Positions 27,980 to 37,252 of a DNA stretch of 64,000 nucleotides are shown in pieces. Where the stretch lies: contig JAUNHA010000004.1 of assembly GCA_030524135.1 (NCBI GenBank), positions 22,336 through 86,335 of the forward strand, in the 5' to 3' direction. Position 1 is the stretch's first letter, and the number at the start of each line of letters is the position of its first letter. A program made the position numbers and the translations under genes. The stretch is from Eubacteriales bacterium (GTDB taxonomy: Bacteria > Bacillota > Clostridia > Lachnospirales > Lachnospiraceae). The notes below the pieces were generated by a model. It was given only the letters and a program-made list of their open reading frames with translations, was not told the origin of the DNA and did not search any database.

Positions 27980-28627
27980 ATGGAAGAAAGAGCGATTTCT
28001 CAGGCGATCATAAAAAGACTTCCGAGATATTACAGATATCTGGGAGAACTGATCGCGCAGGGAGTAGAGCGTATCTCATCAAATGAATTTTCAAAGCTCA
28101 TGGGCGTAACCGCGTCGCAGATCCGTCAGGACCTCAACAACTTCGGCGGGTTCGGACAGCAGGGCTACGGGTATAATGTAAAGAACCTTTACGAGGAGAT
28201 CGGCAAGATTCTGGGAATCGACCGCGTGCATAACATCATCGTGGTCGGCGCCGGAAACTTCGGTAAGGCGCTTGCGGGATACAGCGACTTCGAGAGAAGG
28301 GGCTTCCGCATCAAGGCTTTGTTTGACCGCGATCCGTCAAAGGTCGGGAACGAATACAACGGCATCGAGGTCCATCCGATTTCCGGGATGAAGGACTACA
28401 TCCGTGAAAACAATATCGAGATCGTCGCGCTTACGGTACCGAAGGCGGCAGCGATCGAGATCGCACAGCAGCTTGTTGACACCGGGATCAAGGGCATCTG
28501 GAACTTCGCGCATACGGATCTGAAGGTTCCGAAGGACATCGTCGTGGAGAACGTTCATCTGTCCGAGAGCATGATGCGCCTTTCCTACAACATCGTGAAC
28601 CGGGGCAGAGGCGCGGGACGGAAATAA
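27980..28627 (+). CDS. rex: redox-sensing transcriptional repressor Rex
   Basis: A 215-residue regulator. A winged-helix DNA-binding domain (about 1-80, with the LGVTASQIRQDL-type recognition helix) precedes a Rossmann domain with VVGAGNFGKA (GxGxxG at 90-95) that senses NADH/NAD+. It represses fermentation and respiration genes when NADH is low. The ATG at 27980 follows AGGGGGA by six bases; an in-frame GTG at 27914 lies in the terminator and is not used. No clear Rex operator is seen in its own upstream region. Confidence 0.93.
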   Translation: MEERAISQAIIKRLPRYYRYLGELIAQGVERISSNEFSKLMGVTASQIRQDLNNFGGFGQQGYGYNVKNLYEEIGKILGIDRVHNIIVVGAGNFGKALAGYSDFERRGFRIKALFDRDPSKVGNEYNGIEVHPISGMKDYIRENNIEIVALTVPKAAAIEIAQQLVDTGIKGIWNFAHTDLKVPKDIVVENVHLSESMMRLSYNIVNRGRGAGRK

Positions 28628-28628
28628 A

Positions 28629-28997
28629 TTGATATACGGAATAGGAACAGACATCGTTGAACTGGAACGTGTCAGAAAAGCCTGTCTTCGGACCTCTTTT
28701 CTGACACGCTCTTTTACGGAAGCGGAACGCCGGGAAGCCTCTTTTTCAGAAAAAAGACTTGCCGGTGATTTTGCTGTTAAGGAGGCGGTCTCGAAGGCGT
28801 TCGGAACCGGGGTGAGCGGCTTTGAGCTCTATGAGATCGAGGTGCTCCGGGATGAGCGGGGCGCGCCTTATGTGCGGCTTTCGGGACAGGCGGCAGCGCT
28901 TTCCGAACGTCTCGGGATCGGGCGCATCCATGTGTCCATTTCGGATACGGACACCTATGTGACGGCCTTTGCCGTCGCGGAATGCAGGCAGCAGTAA
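28629..28997 (+). CDS. acpS: holo-[acyl-carrier-protein] synthase
   Basis: A 122-residue phosphopantetheinyl transferase that loads acyl carrier protein. The N-terminus IYGIGTDIVELERV and the FAVKEAVSKAFGTG motif (metal/CoA site) are complete. It starts at a TTG (28629), one base after the rex stop, with GGGACGG upstream: the family's conserved N-terminus begins exactly there and no ATG fits. The gene is probably translationally coupled to rex. Confidence 0.92.
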   Translation: MIYGIGTDIVELERVRKACLRTSFLTRSFTEAERREASFSEKRLAGDFAVKEAVSKAFGTGVSGFELYEIEVLRDERGAPYVRLSGQAAALSERLGIGRIHVSISDTDTYVTAFAVAECRQQ

Positions 28998-29016
28998 CAG
29001 AGAAAGGAGCGGAAGG

Positions 29017-30192
29017 ATGAGCACAGAGAGCAGGAACTGGGACGGGGCAGAATTTCCATACAGAAGGACATTCGCACCGGTGGATCTGTCCGCGCTCCGG
29101 CATAATCTCGCGGCGCTTAGGGCGGCGCTTCCGGAAGGCGTGCGGTTCTGCGCGGTCGTAAAGGCGGACGCCTACGGACATGGCTTTGCGGGCATGGCAG
29201 AGGTCTTTTCGGAATATGCCGACTGCTATGCAGTGGCAGCAGTCTCCGAGGGGATTGAGTTAAGACGCGTACCGGCTCTTGAAAAGGCGCCCATTCTCAT
29301 TCTCGGAGACGTGGATGAGGGAGAATACGGCGATCTCCTTTCCTACGGGCTTACGGCTTCCGTTTCCTCTCTGTCCGAAGCGGAGGCGCTCTCGGCGCTT
29401 TCCGTAAGGGAAGGCAAGACCGCGCATATCCACATCGCGCTCGACACGGGCATGAGCCGCATCGGGCTTCCCGCGGATGAAGACGGCATCCGGGAGCTCG
29501 CCCTGATCTCAAAGCTTCCGGGCATTTCCATAGACGGCATCTTCACGCACTTTGCGACGGCGGACGAGACGGACAAGGCGCGGACAGAGCAGCAGGCAGA
29601 GCGCTTTAGGACCTTCCTTAACAGGGCAGACGCGCTTTGCATCGATACGGGCATCCGCCATACGGCAAATTCCGCGGCGATCCTGGAGGGCATCGGTCTT
29701 CAGTATGATATGGTGCGCGGCGGTATTGCCATGTACGGGCTTTATCCTTCGGATGAGGTGAAAAAGGAGATTTCGCTTTTGCCGGTCATGCAGCTTAAGG
29801 CACGCATCACGCATGTAAAGGAGATCGCGCCGGGCACGGAGGTGAGCTACGGCGGCATCTTCCGCGCGGAAAAGCGCATGCTGGTGGGGACGGTCTCCGC
29901 AGGCTATGCGGACGGCTATCCGCGCAATGTGAGCGGAAAAGGCATGGAGGTCCTTGTGCGGGGCAGGCGCTGCCCGGTGCTCGGACGCGTCTGCATGGAC
30001 CAGCTCATGATCGGGCTTGACGGCGTGCCGGAGGCGAAAAAGGGAGATATCGTCACGCTCTTCGGAACGGATGGCGATGCATGCATTCCGCTTGAGGAGC
30101 TTGCAAAAAAGAGCGGAGGCTTCCACTATGAGCTTCTGTGCGGCGTCAACAAGCGGGTGCCGCGCGTTTATTTCGGCGGGCAGAAGGCCTGA
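29017..30192 (+). CDS. alr: alanine racemase
   Basis: A 391-residue PLP enzyme that makes D-alanine for peptidoglycan. The PLP lysine is Lys49 in VVKADAYGHG; the C-terminal beta domain has VSYGGIF (catalytic Tyr region) and CMDQLMI. The ATG at 29017 is seven bases after GGAG and 19 bases after acpS, a common acpS-alr arrangement. An in-frame upstream GTG would overlap acpS and is rejected. Confidence 0.93.
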   Translation: MSTESRNWDGAEFPYRRTFAPVDLSALRHNLAALRAALPEGVRFCAVVKADAYGHGFAGMAEVFSEYADCYAVAAVSEGIELRRVPALEKAPILILGDVDEGEYGDLLSYGLTASVSSLSEAEALSALSVREGKTAHIHIALDTGMSRIGLPADEDGIRELALISKLPGISIDGIFTHFATADETDKARTEQQAERFRTFLNRADALCIDTGIRHTANSAAILEGIGLQYDMVRGGIAMYGLYPSDEVKKEISLLPVMQLKARITHVKEIAPGTEVSYGGIFRAEKRMLVGTVSAGYADGYPRNVSGKGMEVLVRGRRCPVLGRVCMDQLMIGLDGVPEAKKGDIVTLFGTDGDACIPLEELAKKSGGFHYELLCGVNKRVPRVYFGGQKA

Positions 30193-30248
30193 CGTTATCA
30201 GGCAGCCGGCACAGCAGTATTTTTTGGTATGGGGATTATATAATCAGT

Positions 30249-31637
30249 ATGAATCAGACACGTTTTTTAAAGTCGGTGGAGCATACCTTTACCGACAGAA
30301 TTTTCCTGAAAAAAGCGCTTCTCATCGCGGTTCCGATCGCGCTGCAGAACATGCTCAACACGATCACGAATCTGGTGGACACGCTGATGATCGGGCGGCT
30401 GGGATCGACCTCGATCGCCGCGGTCGGGCTTGCAAACAAATATTTCTTTGTATTCAGCCTGTTTGTCTTCGGAATCTGCTCCGGAAGCGGCATTCTCGCG
30501 GCGCAGTTCTGGGGCAGCGGAGATGTGAAAAATATCAGAAAGGTGCTGGGATTTGCGGCAGTGCTCGCGCTCTTAGGCGCGGCGGTCTTCTTCATTCCCG
30601 CCTTTCTGAATCCGAGACTGATCATGACGATCTTCACAAACAGTGAGGCTTCGATCGAGGTCGGCGCGCGCTACTTAAGGATCGCGTGCCTTACGTATCC
30701 GTTTATCGCGCTTTCAAACGTCATCGTCGCGATGATGCGTTCGATCAACCGCGTGAAGACGCCGGTCGTAACCTCGCTCTGCGCGATCGTGATCAATATT
30801 TTTCTGAACTACTGCCTGATCTTCGGAAAACTCGGCTTCCCGGAGCTTGGCGTCGCGGGTGCGGCGCTCGCAACGCTTACGGCGCGTATCGTGGAGCTCA
30901 TCTGCCTTCTGGCTGTGATGTATCATAAGAAAAATCCGCTCCGCGCGCATCCGAAGGAGCTGCTCGGCTGGAAGACGGCATTTTTAAAGAGCTTCCTCCT
31001 GCACGCTTCGCCGGTCATCGCAAATGAGTTCATGTGGGGGCTCGGCACGACGCTCTACTCCGTGGCCTACGGACGCATGGGAGACGATGCGGTGGCGGCG
31101 ATCACGATCGCGACCACGATCCAGGATATCGTCATCGTGCTCTGGGCAGGTCTTTCCGCGGCGACGGCGGTCATTCTCGGAAACGAGCTCGGCGCGGGGC
31201 GTACGGAGCGGGCGGAGGACTATTCCGTCAAGTTCTTTACGCTGTCGTTCCTTCTGACCTTTGTTTCAATGGCGTTTATCTTCCTGATCCGCTGGCCGAT
31301 CATCGGGATGTACAGCATCGAGCCGTCGGTGGCAGAGGACGTGTCGCGCTGTATTCTGGTATTCATCGCTTATATGATCCCGAAGATGTATAACTACATC
31401 CTGATCGTGGGCGTGCTCCGTTCCGGCGGAGATACGAGGATGTGCCTCTTCCTCGATACCTCGGGCGTGTGGTTCCTGGGCGTGCCGCTCGCGTTTCTCG
31501 GCGCGCTGTACTGGAAGCTTCCGATCTATGCGGTCTACGCGCTGGTGCTTTCGGAGGAAATCTACAAGATGACGCTCGGAACCATCCGTTACAGGCAGAA
31601 AAAGTGGCTGCGCAATATTGCGCTCGAAGTAAAATAG
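30249..31637 (+). CDS. MATE family efflux transporter
   Basis: A 462-residue protein with 12 predicted membrane helices in two halves and the family start motif IPIALQNMLNTITNLVDTLMIG (in slightly altered form near residues 24-48). It is a Na+- or H+-driven exporter of drugs or cations; the substrate is not predictable. The start at ATG 30249 is a compromise. A GGGG lies 14 bases upstream, and the TATAAT at 30239-30244 is too close to serve it. A longer frame entering from alr exists but the added residues are not MATE-like. Confidence 0.85.
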   Translation: MNQTRFLKSVEHTFTDRIFLKKALLIAVPIALQNMLNTITNLVDTLMIGRLGSTSIAAVGLANKYFFVFSLFVFGICSGSGILAAQFWGSGDVKNIRKVLGFAAVLALLGAAVFFIPAFLNPRLIMTIFTNSEASIEVGARYLRIACLTYPFIALSNVIVAMMRSINRVKTPVVTSLCAIVINIFLNYCLIFGKLGFPELGVAGAALATLTARIVELICLLAVMYHKKNPLRAHPKELLGWKTAFLKSFLLHASPVIANEFMWGLGTTLYSVAYGRMGDDAVAAITIATTIQDIVIVLWAGLSAATAVILGNELGAGRTERAEDYSVKFFTLSFLLTFVSMAFIFLIRWPIIGMYSIEPSVAEDVSRCILVFIAYMIPKMYNYILIVGVLRSGGDTRMCLFLDTSGVWFLGVPLAFLGALYWKLPIYAVYALVLSEEIYKMTLGTIRYRQKKWLRNIALEVK

Positions 31638-31674
31638 TGTTATGATTTTGTATTATTTATTATAGGAGAGAGTT

Positions 31675-32406
31675 ATGTCAGGACATTCAAAGTTTGCGAA
31701 TATTCGTGCAAAGAAAGAGAAAAATGACGCGGCGAAGGGAAAGGCGTATACTGTTATCGGCCGTGAGATCGCGATTGCCGTAAAAGAGGGCGGTCCTGAT
31801 CCGAACAATAACTTCAAGCTGAAGTTCGTCATTCAGAAGGCTAAGGCTGCGAACATGCCGAATGATACGATCGAGCGCGGCATCAAGAAGGCTGCAGGCG
31901 GAAACGACGGCGTCGAGTACCAGAAGCTCACTTACGAAGGCTATGGTCCGAACGGCGTTGCAATCATCGTGGATACGCTTACGGACAACAAGAACCGCAC
32001 CGCGGCAAATGTGAAGAGCGCGTTTACAAAGGGTCAGGGCTCGATCGGAACCCCGGGCTCCGTATCCTTTATGTTTGATAAAAAAGGACAGCTCATCATT
32101 GACAAGGAAGAATGCGGCATGGATGCCGACGCGCTGATGGAGCTCGTGCTCGAGGCAGGCGCTGAGGATCTGAAGGAAGAGGAGGACAGCTTTGAGATTC
32201 TGACGGATCCGGCTGACTTCGAGGCAGTGCGCGAGGCGCTTGATAACGCGGGCGTTTCGCTCGCGTCCGCAGAGGTTGCGATGATTCCGCAGAACACCGT
32301 TTCCGTAACGGACGAGCAGGCGGTAAAGAGCTTAAGAAGAACGCTCGACCTTCTCGATGAGGATGACGACGTGCAGCAGTACTGGACGAACTGGGAGGAG
32401 GAGTAA
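31675..32406 (+). CDS. YebC/PmpR family translation or transcription factor
   Basis: A 243-residue protein of the YebC family: SGHSKFANI start, KAKAANMPNDTIERGIKKAAG and YEGYGPNGVAIIV motifs, three-domain acidic architecture. Members have been described as DNA-binding regulators and, more recently, as factors that help ribosomes through proline-rich stretches. GGAGAG precedes the ATG. It is 37 bases from the MATE gene and ahead of the pyr promoter. Confidence 0.93.
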   Translation: MSGHSKFANIRAKKEKNDAAKGKAYTVIGREIAIAVKEGGPDPNNNFKLKFVIQKAKAANMPNDTIERGIKKAAGGNDGVEYQKLTYEGYGPNGVAIIVDTLTDNKNRTAANVKSAFTKGQGSIGTPGSVSFMFDKKGQLIIDKEECGMDADALMELVLEAGAEDLKEEEDSFEILTDPADFEAVREALDNAGVSLASAEVAMIPQNTVSVTDEQAVKSLRRTLDLLDEDDDVQQYWTNWEEE

Positions 32407-32423
32407 TCCGCCTCAAAAGAGCC

Positions 32424-32452
32424 TTGTCATTTCCCGGCTTGTATGATAAAAT
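32424..32452 (+). promoter_or_regulatory. promoter of the pyr operon
   Basis: TTGTCA (32424-32429) and TAAAAT (32447-32452) have 17-base spacing, and a TG at 32444-32445 makes an extended -10. The start is near 32459, giving a 77-nt leader. Confidence 0.8.
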
Positions 32453-32494
32453 ATGGCAGGTTTTGAAACTGCTTGCAATCAAAAAGCATAGGGA

Positions 32495-32515
32495 ATATTC
32501 CGGAAGCCGGAATAT
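32495..32515 (+). other. hairpin in the pyrC leader
   Basis: A perfect nine-base stem pairs ATATTCCGG (32495-32503) with CCGGAATAT (32507-32515), loop AAG, ending six bases before the pyrC ribosome binding site. A weaker stem (GCAG/CTGC) lies at 32456-32471. There is no T run, so this is not a terminator; translational control is possible. Confidence 0.6.
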
Positions 32516-32535
32516 CGGAATGGAGAGGTGACGCT

Positions 32536-33849
32536 GTGAGAACACTTTTAACGGGTGCTGAAGTTTATACCTGTGACGGGCTCGTGAAGCAGGATATTTC
32601 CATTTGTGACGGCAGAATCCAGTTCGGAGCGCAGGATATGCGTTATGACCGGACGGAAAATTTAACAGATTGCGTAATCGTTCCCGGTTTCGCAGATGTA
32701 CACGTACATCTGCGTGAACCGGGTTTTTCTTATAAGGAAACGATACGCACAGGCTCCATGGCGGCGGCAAGAGGCGGTTATTCCATCGTCTGCGCCATGC
32801 CGAACCTGAAGCCTGCGCCGTCAAGCATGGAAAGTCTTAGGGAAGAGCTCGACATCATCGCGCGGGACGCGTGCGTGCATGTCTATCCGTACGGGTGCAT
32901 TACAAGGACGCAGACCGGCAGGGGCGAGCTTGCCGATCTGGAGGCGATCGCGCCGTATGTCGTGGCTTTTTCCGACGACGGAAAGGGCGTGCAGGAGGAA
33001 GCGTCGATGCGGAGCGCCATGCTCCGTGCAAAGGCGCTGAACGTTCCGGTCGTAGCGCACTGTGAGGACGAGGCGGAGCTTGTGCCGGGCGGCTGCATCC
33101 ATGACGGACAGTACGCAAGGGAGCACGGGCATATCGGCATCAATTCCGCAAGCGAATGGAAGCAGGCGGAGCGCGATATCCGGCTCTCTGAGGAGACGGG
33201 CTGCCAGTATCATATCTGCCACGTTTCGACAAAGGAGACGGTGGAGCTCGTAAGGCAGGCGAAAAAGCGCGGCGTGCGCGTGACCTGCGAGACGGGACCG
33301 CATTATCTCATCTATACGGATATGGATCTTCAGGAGAGCGGATCCTGGAAGATGAACCCGCCGATCAGAAGCGCGGAGGATCGGGCGGCGCTGCTCGAGG
33401 GCATCAACGACGGCACGATCGACTGCATCATCACGGACCACGCGCCGCACAGCGCGGAGGAAAAGGCGAAGGGCCTCGACAACTCTGCGTTCGGCATCGT
33501 GGGACTTGAGACGGCATTTCCGACGGTCTATACCTATCTCGTAAAGACCGGAAAGATGAGTTTTCAGCGCATGATCGAGTGCATGTGCATCAATCCGAGG
33601 CGCATCTTCCGTCTGCCGGGCGCGATCAGCACGGGGACGAAGCTTCGCGAGGCAGGCATCGTCTATCATGACGGCCTCATCGAGGGTGCTTCCGCGGATC
33701 TCTGCGTCCTCGATCTTAAAAAACAGTACCGCATTGACAGCAGCACCTTCTGTTCCATGGGAAAGAGCACGCTCTTTGACGGGGCGGAGGTCTTTGGAGA
33801 GGTGCGGGCAAACTACATCGGCGGAAACATCGTCTATCCGTTTGCATGA
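32536..33849 (+). CDS. pyrC: dihydroorotase
   Basis: A 437-residue metal-dependent amidohydrolase that closes carbamoyl-aspartate to dihydroorotate. ADVHVHLREPG (His56, His58) binds metal, and ITDHAPHSAEEK near residue 300 holds the catalytic aspartate. The start is a GTG at 32536, seven bases after GGAGAGG; the added residues from an upstream start would cover the leader hairpin. First gene of pyrC-pyrE-pyrB-pyrI. Confidence 0.93.
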   Translation: MRTLLTGAEVYTCDGLVKQDISICDGRIQFGAQDMRYDRTENLTDCVIVPGFADVHVHLREPGFSYKETIRTGSMAAARGGYSIVCAMPNLKPAPSSMESLREELDIIARDACVHVYPYGCITRTQTGRGELADLEAIAPYVVAFSDDGKGVQEEASMRSAMLRAKALNVPVVAHCEDEAELVPGGCIHDGQYAREHGHIGINSASEWKQAERDIRLSEETGCQYHICHVSTKETVELVRQAKKRGVRVTCETGPHYLIYTDMDLQESGSWKMNPPIRSAEDRAALLEGINDGTIDCIITDHAPHSAEEKAKGLDNSAFGIVGLETAFPTVYTYLVKTGKMSFQRMIECMCINPRRIFRLPGAISTGTKLREAGIVYHDGLIEGASADLCVLDLKKQYRIDSSTFCSMGKSTLFDGAEVFGEVRANYIGGNIVYPFA

Positions 33850-33907
33850 TGACGAAATATCCGAATATCAGAATATCATTCAGAATGACCATAGGGAGGT
33901 AAGCAAA

Positions 33908-34549
33908 ATGAAGGAAGACATTGCAAGGGGATTGTTATCAATTAAGGCGGTATTTCTCCGTCCGAAGGAGCCGTTTACCTGGGCGAGCGGCATCAAGAGC
34001 CCGATCTACTGCGATAACCGTCTGATCCTCACGGCGCCGGAGGTAAGAACGCTTGTGGAGAGCCAGATCGCGGAGACCATTAAAAGAGAGTATCCGGACT
34101 GTGAGGTGCTGATGGGAACCTCTACCGCGGGCATCGCGCACGCGGCGATCGCGGCGCAGATGATGGACCTTCCGATGGGCTATGTCAGAAGCTCCGCAAA
34201 GGATCACGGCCGTACGAACCAGATCGAGGGCAGACTTGAAAAGGGCCAGAAGGTCGTAGTTGTGGAGGATCTGATCTCTACCGCAGGCTCCGTGCTCGAG
34301 GTGGTAAATGTGCTGCGTGAGGCGGGCGCCGAGGTGCTCGGCATCGTGAGCATCTTCACCTACGGCATGGAAAAGGGAAAGAAGCGCATGCAGGAGGCGG
34401 ATGTGCGAAACGTAAGCCTCTGCGACCTCGACACGCTCGTGGAGATCGCCGCGGCTGAGGGCTATATTAAGGAAGAGGATAAGGCGAGACTGCTTAAATT
34501 CCGCGACAATCCGTCCGACGAAAGCTGGATGCAGGGCGCAAACGCGTGA
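33908..34549 (+). CDS. pyrE: orotate phosphoribosyltransferase
   Basis: A 213-residue enzyme that joins orotate to PRPP. The phosphoribosyl pyrophosphate motif [13 protein letters not shown] is at residues about 116-128, and the [11 protein letters not shown] loop (about 98-108) covers the active site. The ATG at 33908 is eight bases after GGGAGG. The 58-base gap after pyrC contains a small tandem repeat, GAATATCA twice (33863-33878), resembling the GGAATATC of the pyrC leader. Confidence 0.93.
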   Translation: MKEDIARGLLSIKAVFLRPKEPFTWASGIKSPIYCDNRLILTAPEVRTLVESQIAETIKREYPDCEVLMGTSTAGIAHAAIAAQMMDLPMGYVRSSAKDHGRTNQIEGRLEKGQKVVVVEDLISTAGSVLEVVNVLREAGAEVLGIVSIFTYGMEKGKKRMQEADVRNVSLCDLDTLVEIAAAEGYIKEEDKARLLKFRDNPSDESWMQGANA

Positions 34550-34577
34550 TCGGAAAACCGGAGAGAGGAAGAACAGT

Positions 34578-35504
34578 ATGCAGGAAAACAGACATTTGAT
34601 CAGTATTCTCGATCTCAGCGAGGCAGAGATCGAGGCGCTTTTGAACAAGGCGGACGACATCGACGCGCATCCGGAAAAATATGAGGAGAGCTGCCGGCAT
34701 AAGCAGCTTGCGACGCTCTTTTTCGAGCCCTCCACGAGGACGCGCCTGAGCTTCGAATCCGCGATGCTCTCATTAGGAGGCTCCGTGCTCGGATTTTCAT
34801 CCGCGAACTCGAGCTCCGCTTCAAAGGGCGAGAGTGTTTCCGATACGGTACAGGTCGTAGGCAACTACGCGGATATTATCGCGATGCGCCACCCGAAGGA
34901 GGGCGCGCCCATGGTGGCGGCGATGCACAGCCCGGTGCCGATCATAAACGCGGGCGACGGCGGACATTTCCATCCGACCCAGACGCTTACGGATCTGCTT
35001 ACGATCCGCAGAAAAAAAGGACGCCTTGACAACATGACGATCGGCCTGTGCGGCGACCTGAAATTCGGCCGTACGGTACACAGCCTGATCGAGGCGACGC
35101 TGCGCTATGAGGGCATCCACTATGTGCTCATAAGCCCGGAGGAGCTGAAGGTTCCGGAGTACATCATCGACAGCCTGAAGGAGGCAAACGCATCCTTTGA
35201 GGAGGTCAGCGACCTCGAGGAGGCGATGCCGAAGCTCGACATCCTGTATATGACGCGTATCCAGAAGGAGCGTTTCTTTAATGAAGAGGACTACCTGCGC
35301 TTAAAGGACACCTATATCCTGACGCCGGAAAAGCTTGCGGACGCAAAGGAGGATCTTGCGATCCTGCACCCGCTTCCGCGTGTCAACGAGATCTCCGTCC
35401 GCGTGGACGAGGATAAGAGGGCCTGCTATTTCTATCAGACGCTCTGCGGCAAGCAAATCAGGATGGCGCTGATCCTGTTCCTTCTCGGAATAGAGACGGC
35501 ATAA
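34578..35504 (+). CDS. pyrB: aspartate carbamoyltransferase catalytic subunit
   Basis: A 308-residue PyrB. Carbamoyl-phosphate binding STRTR (Ser52-Arg56), later HPKEGAP and the aspartate-binding HPLPRV are all present. It condenses carbamoyl phosphate with aspartate. A regulatory chain is encoded immediately downstream, so the enzyme should form the allosteric PyrB-PyrI complex. Confidence 0.94.
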   Translation: MQENRHLISILDLSEAEIEALLNKADDIDAHPEKYEESCRHKQLATLFFEPSTRTRLSFESAMLSLGGSVLGFSSANSSSASKGESVSDTVQVVGNYADIIAMRHPKEGAPMVAAMHSPVPIINAGDGGHFHPTQTLTDLLTIRRKKGRLDNMTIGLCGDLKFGRTVHSLIEATLRYEGIHYVLISPEELKVPEYIIDSLKEANASFEEVSDLEEAMPKLDILYMTRIQKERFFNEEDYLRLKDTYILTPEKLADAKEDLAILHPLPRVNEISVRVDEDKRACYFYQTLCGKQIRMALILFLLGIETA

Positions 35505-35518
35505 GGACGGAGGAAAAA

Positions 35519-35944
35519 ATGATGAATATTGACGGAGTAAGCACGGGAATCGTGCTCGACCATATCCAGGCGGGAAAGTCCATGCAGATCTACGAATACC
35601 TGGGACTTGACAAGCTCGAGAGCTGCGTGGCGGTCATCCAGAACGTGCGGAGCGCAAAGTACGGCAAAAAGGACATCATCAAGATCGATGAGCTGATCGA
35701 TTTAAATCTCGACGTGCTCGGCTACTTTGACTCGAATATCACGGTCAATTACATTCAGGACGGGAAGCTCCTGAAAAAGCAGCACCTTGCGCTGCCTGAC
35801 CGGCTCACGGACGTGATCAGGTGCAAAAATCCGCGCTGCATCACGAGCTGCGAACAGGAGATCCCGCATATCTTCGCACTCGCGGACAGGGCGAAAAAGA
35901 CCTACCGCTGCATCTACTGCGATGCGCTGGTAAAGGTAAAATAA
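35519..35944 (+). CDS. pyrI: aspartate carbamoyltransferase regulatory subunit
   Basis: A 141-residue PyrI: an N-terminal nucleotide-binding domain followed by a zinc domain with Cys102, Cys107, Cys131 and Cys134 in the C-x4-C and C-x2-C pattern. It confers feedback control by nucleotides. Two ATGs in tandem (35519 and 35522) follow GGAGG; either could be used. Confidence 0.93.
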   Translation: MMNIDGVSTGIVLDHIQAGKSMQIYEYLGLDKLESCVAVIQNVRSAKYGKKDIIKIDELIDLNLDVLGYFDSNITVNYIQDGKLLKKQHLALPDRLTDVIRCKNPRCITSCEQEIPHIFALADRAKKTYRCIYCDALVKVK

Positions 35945-35968
35945 TAAGAAAAAACAACAGAAGCTTGA

Positions 35969-36006
35969 GATGGAGATTGACGCTGTCAGTCTCCATCCTT
36001 GTTCTG
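35969..36006 (+). terminator. hairpin closing the pyr operon
   Basis: A 13-bp stem with one G-U pair (35969-35981 with 35985-35997) has a three-base loop and is followed by the poor T run CTTGTTCT. Some readthrough to the next gene is likely. Confidence 0.65.
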
Positions 36007-36023
36007 ACGGAGGAAGAGACCGG

Positions 36024-37154
36024 ATGAATAAAAAAGACCAGGCGGAGTTAAAAAAACAGTTTAACCGCAAAAACAAATGCATCTCCCGCATCTGCGGATG
36101 CTATTTTGACATAGACGGAAACAAGCGTCTTACCTACGGAAGTTCGTTTCTGAACATTCCGGAGGAGGAAGACATCAAATATATGAAGATCCTGAGCACG
36201 GTCATCGGCGGGCGGCTCGGAAAGCTTCTGCACAACTGCGCTTACGATACGCGCGAGGAGATGCACGGCGACATGCACAGGCTGCTCACGGGGCTGCGCG
36301 ACTCGGAGCTAAAGGACGAGGGGCTTCTGGAGGTATTTTACGACCGGATGATCGAAAAGCTGCCGAAGGAGGGAAATTACCTGATTCTGCTCGCATACGG
36401 CATGTACGACGTACCGAAGAAGGGGGACGACGGCTTCCTGCAGAGAGACGAGTCGGAGAGCGTGTACACCTATCTCGTGTGCGCGGTATGCCCCGTCAAT
36501 CTCTCGGACGGCGCGCTCAGCTACAATGAGGAGAGCAATGCGATCGAGAGCCGGTTCCGCGACTGGGTCGTGGAGATGCCGGAGCGCGGCTTCCTGTTCC
36601 CGGCCTTTACGGACAGGGCGCCGGACATCCACACGCTCATGTACTATGCGAAAAAGGGAGAGAAGCTTACGGACAGCTTTCTCACGGAGACCTTTGGCCT
36701 TGAGACGCCCGCGCCTGACAAGGAGGAGCGGGAGAACTTCCAGCAGCTTGTGACCGGCGTATCCCGGGAAGAGGGAATGAGCATCGACGTGGCAAACGCG
36801 ATTCAGAACGAGCTCGCCCTTGCCATCGAGGCGCACAAGGACGACGCGGCGCCGTTTGAGCTCGACAAGCACGAGGTGAAAAATGTGCTCGAGCGAAGCG
36901 GCGTGGATGTCTCCGCCTGCAGCGAATTTGACGAGCTCTACCGGGACTGCTGCAAGGACCGGCCGCTCACGGCGGAAAACATCACCTCCGGAAAGAAGCT
37001 CGACATCCGGATCCGGGATATCCGCGTGTCCGTACCGCGCGAATCGGCAGACTACATCGAGACGAGGATCATCGACGGAAAGAAATGCCTCGTCATCACG
37101 GCGGATGAGGATATGGAGGTAAACGGTGTGCCGGTGGAGATCCGCGAGGAGTAA
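36024..37154 (+). CDS. DUF4317 domain protein
   Basis: A 376-residue cytoplasmic protein of the DUF4317 family, recognisable by its start (MNKKDQAELKKQF followed by CISRICGCYFD) and the GSSFLNIPEEE segment. Members are common in Clostridia and have no known function. It is acidic overall, has no signal peptide or membrane segment and ends in EEIREE-like residues. The ATG at 36024 follows GGAGGAAGAG. Confidence 0.8.
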   Translation: MNKKDQAELKKQFNRKNKCISRICGCYFDIDGNKRLTYGSSFLNIPEEEDIKYMKILSTVIGGRLGKLLHNCAYDTREEMHGDMHRLLTGLRDSELKDEGLLEVFYDRMIEKLPKEGNYLILLAYGMYDVPKKGDDGFLQRDESESVYTYLVCAVCPVNLSDGALSYNEESNAIESRFRDWVVEMPERGFLFPAFTDRAPDIHTLMYYAKKGEKLTDSFLTETFGLETPAPDKEERENFQQLVTGVSREEGMSIDVANAIQNELALAIEAHKDDAAPFELDKHEVKNVLERSGVDVSACSEFDELYRDCCKDRPLTAENITSGKKLDIRIRDIRVSVPRESADYIETRIIDGKKCLVITADEDMEVNGVPVEIREE

Positions 37155-37175
37155 GCTGCCGGGGACCGGTACAGA

Positions 37176-37204
37176 TTGACGAGGCTCCCGGTATCGTATA
37201 TAAT
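37176..37204 (+). promoter_or_regulatory. promoter of the NCS2 permease gene
   Basis: TTGACG (37176-37181) and TATAAT (37199-37204) have 17-base spacing. The leader of about 42 nt holds a small GNRA-loop hairpin, TGCC-GAAA-GGCA (37227-37238), and is too short for a purine riboswitch. Confidence 0.85.
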
Positions 37205-37252
37205 GAAACGCGTGTTTTAGTTGATCTGCCGAAAGGCACATAGGAGGGGAAA

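Noticed and set aside
30239-30244. TATAAT just before the MATE gene as its promoter
   Set aside because: A start point at normal distance would lie inside or after the ATG; the -35 region is also poor.
37200-37252. Purine riboswitch before the NCS2 permease
   Set aside because: The leader is only about 42 nt, too short for the aptamer, and no three-way junction can be drawn.
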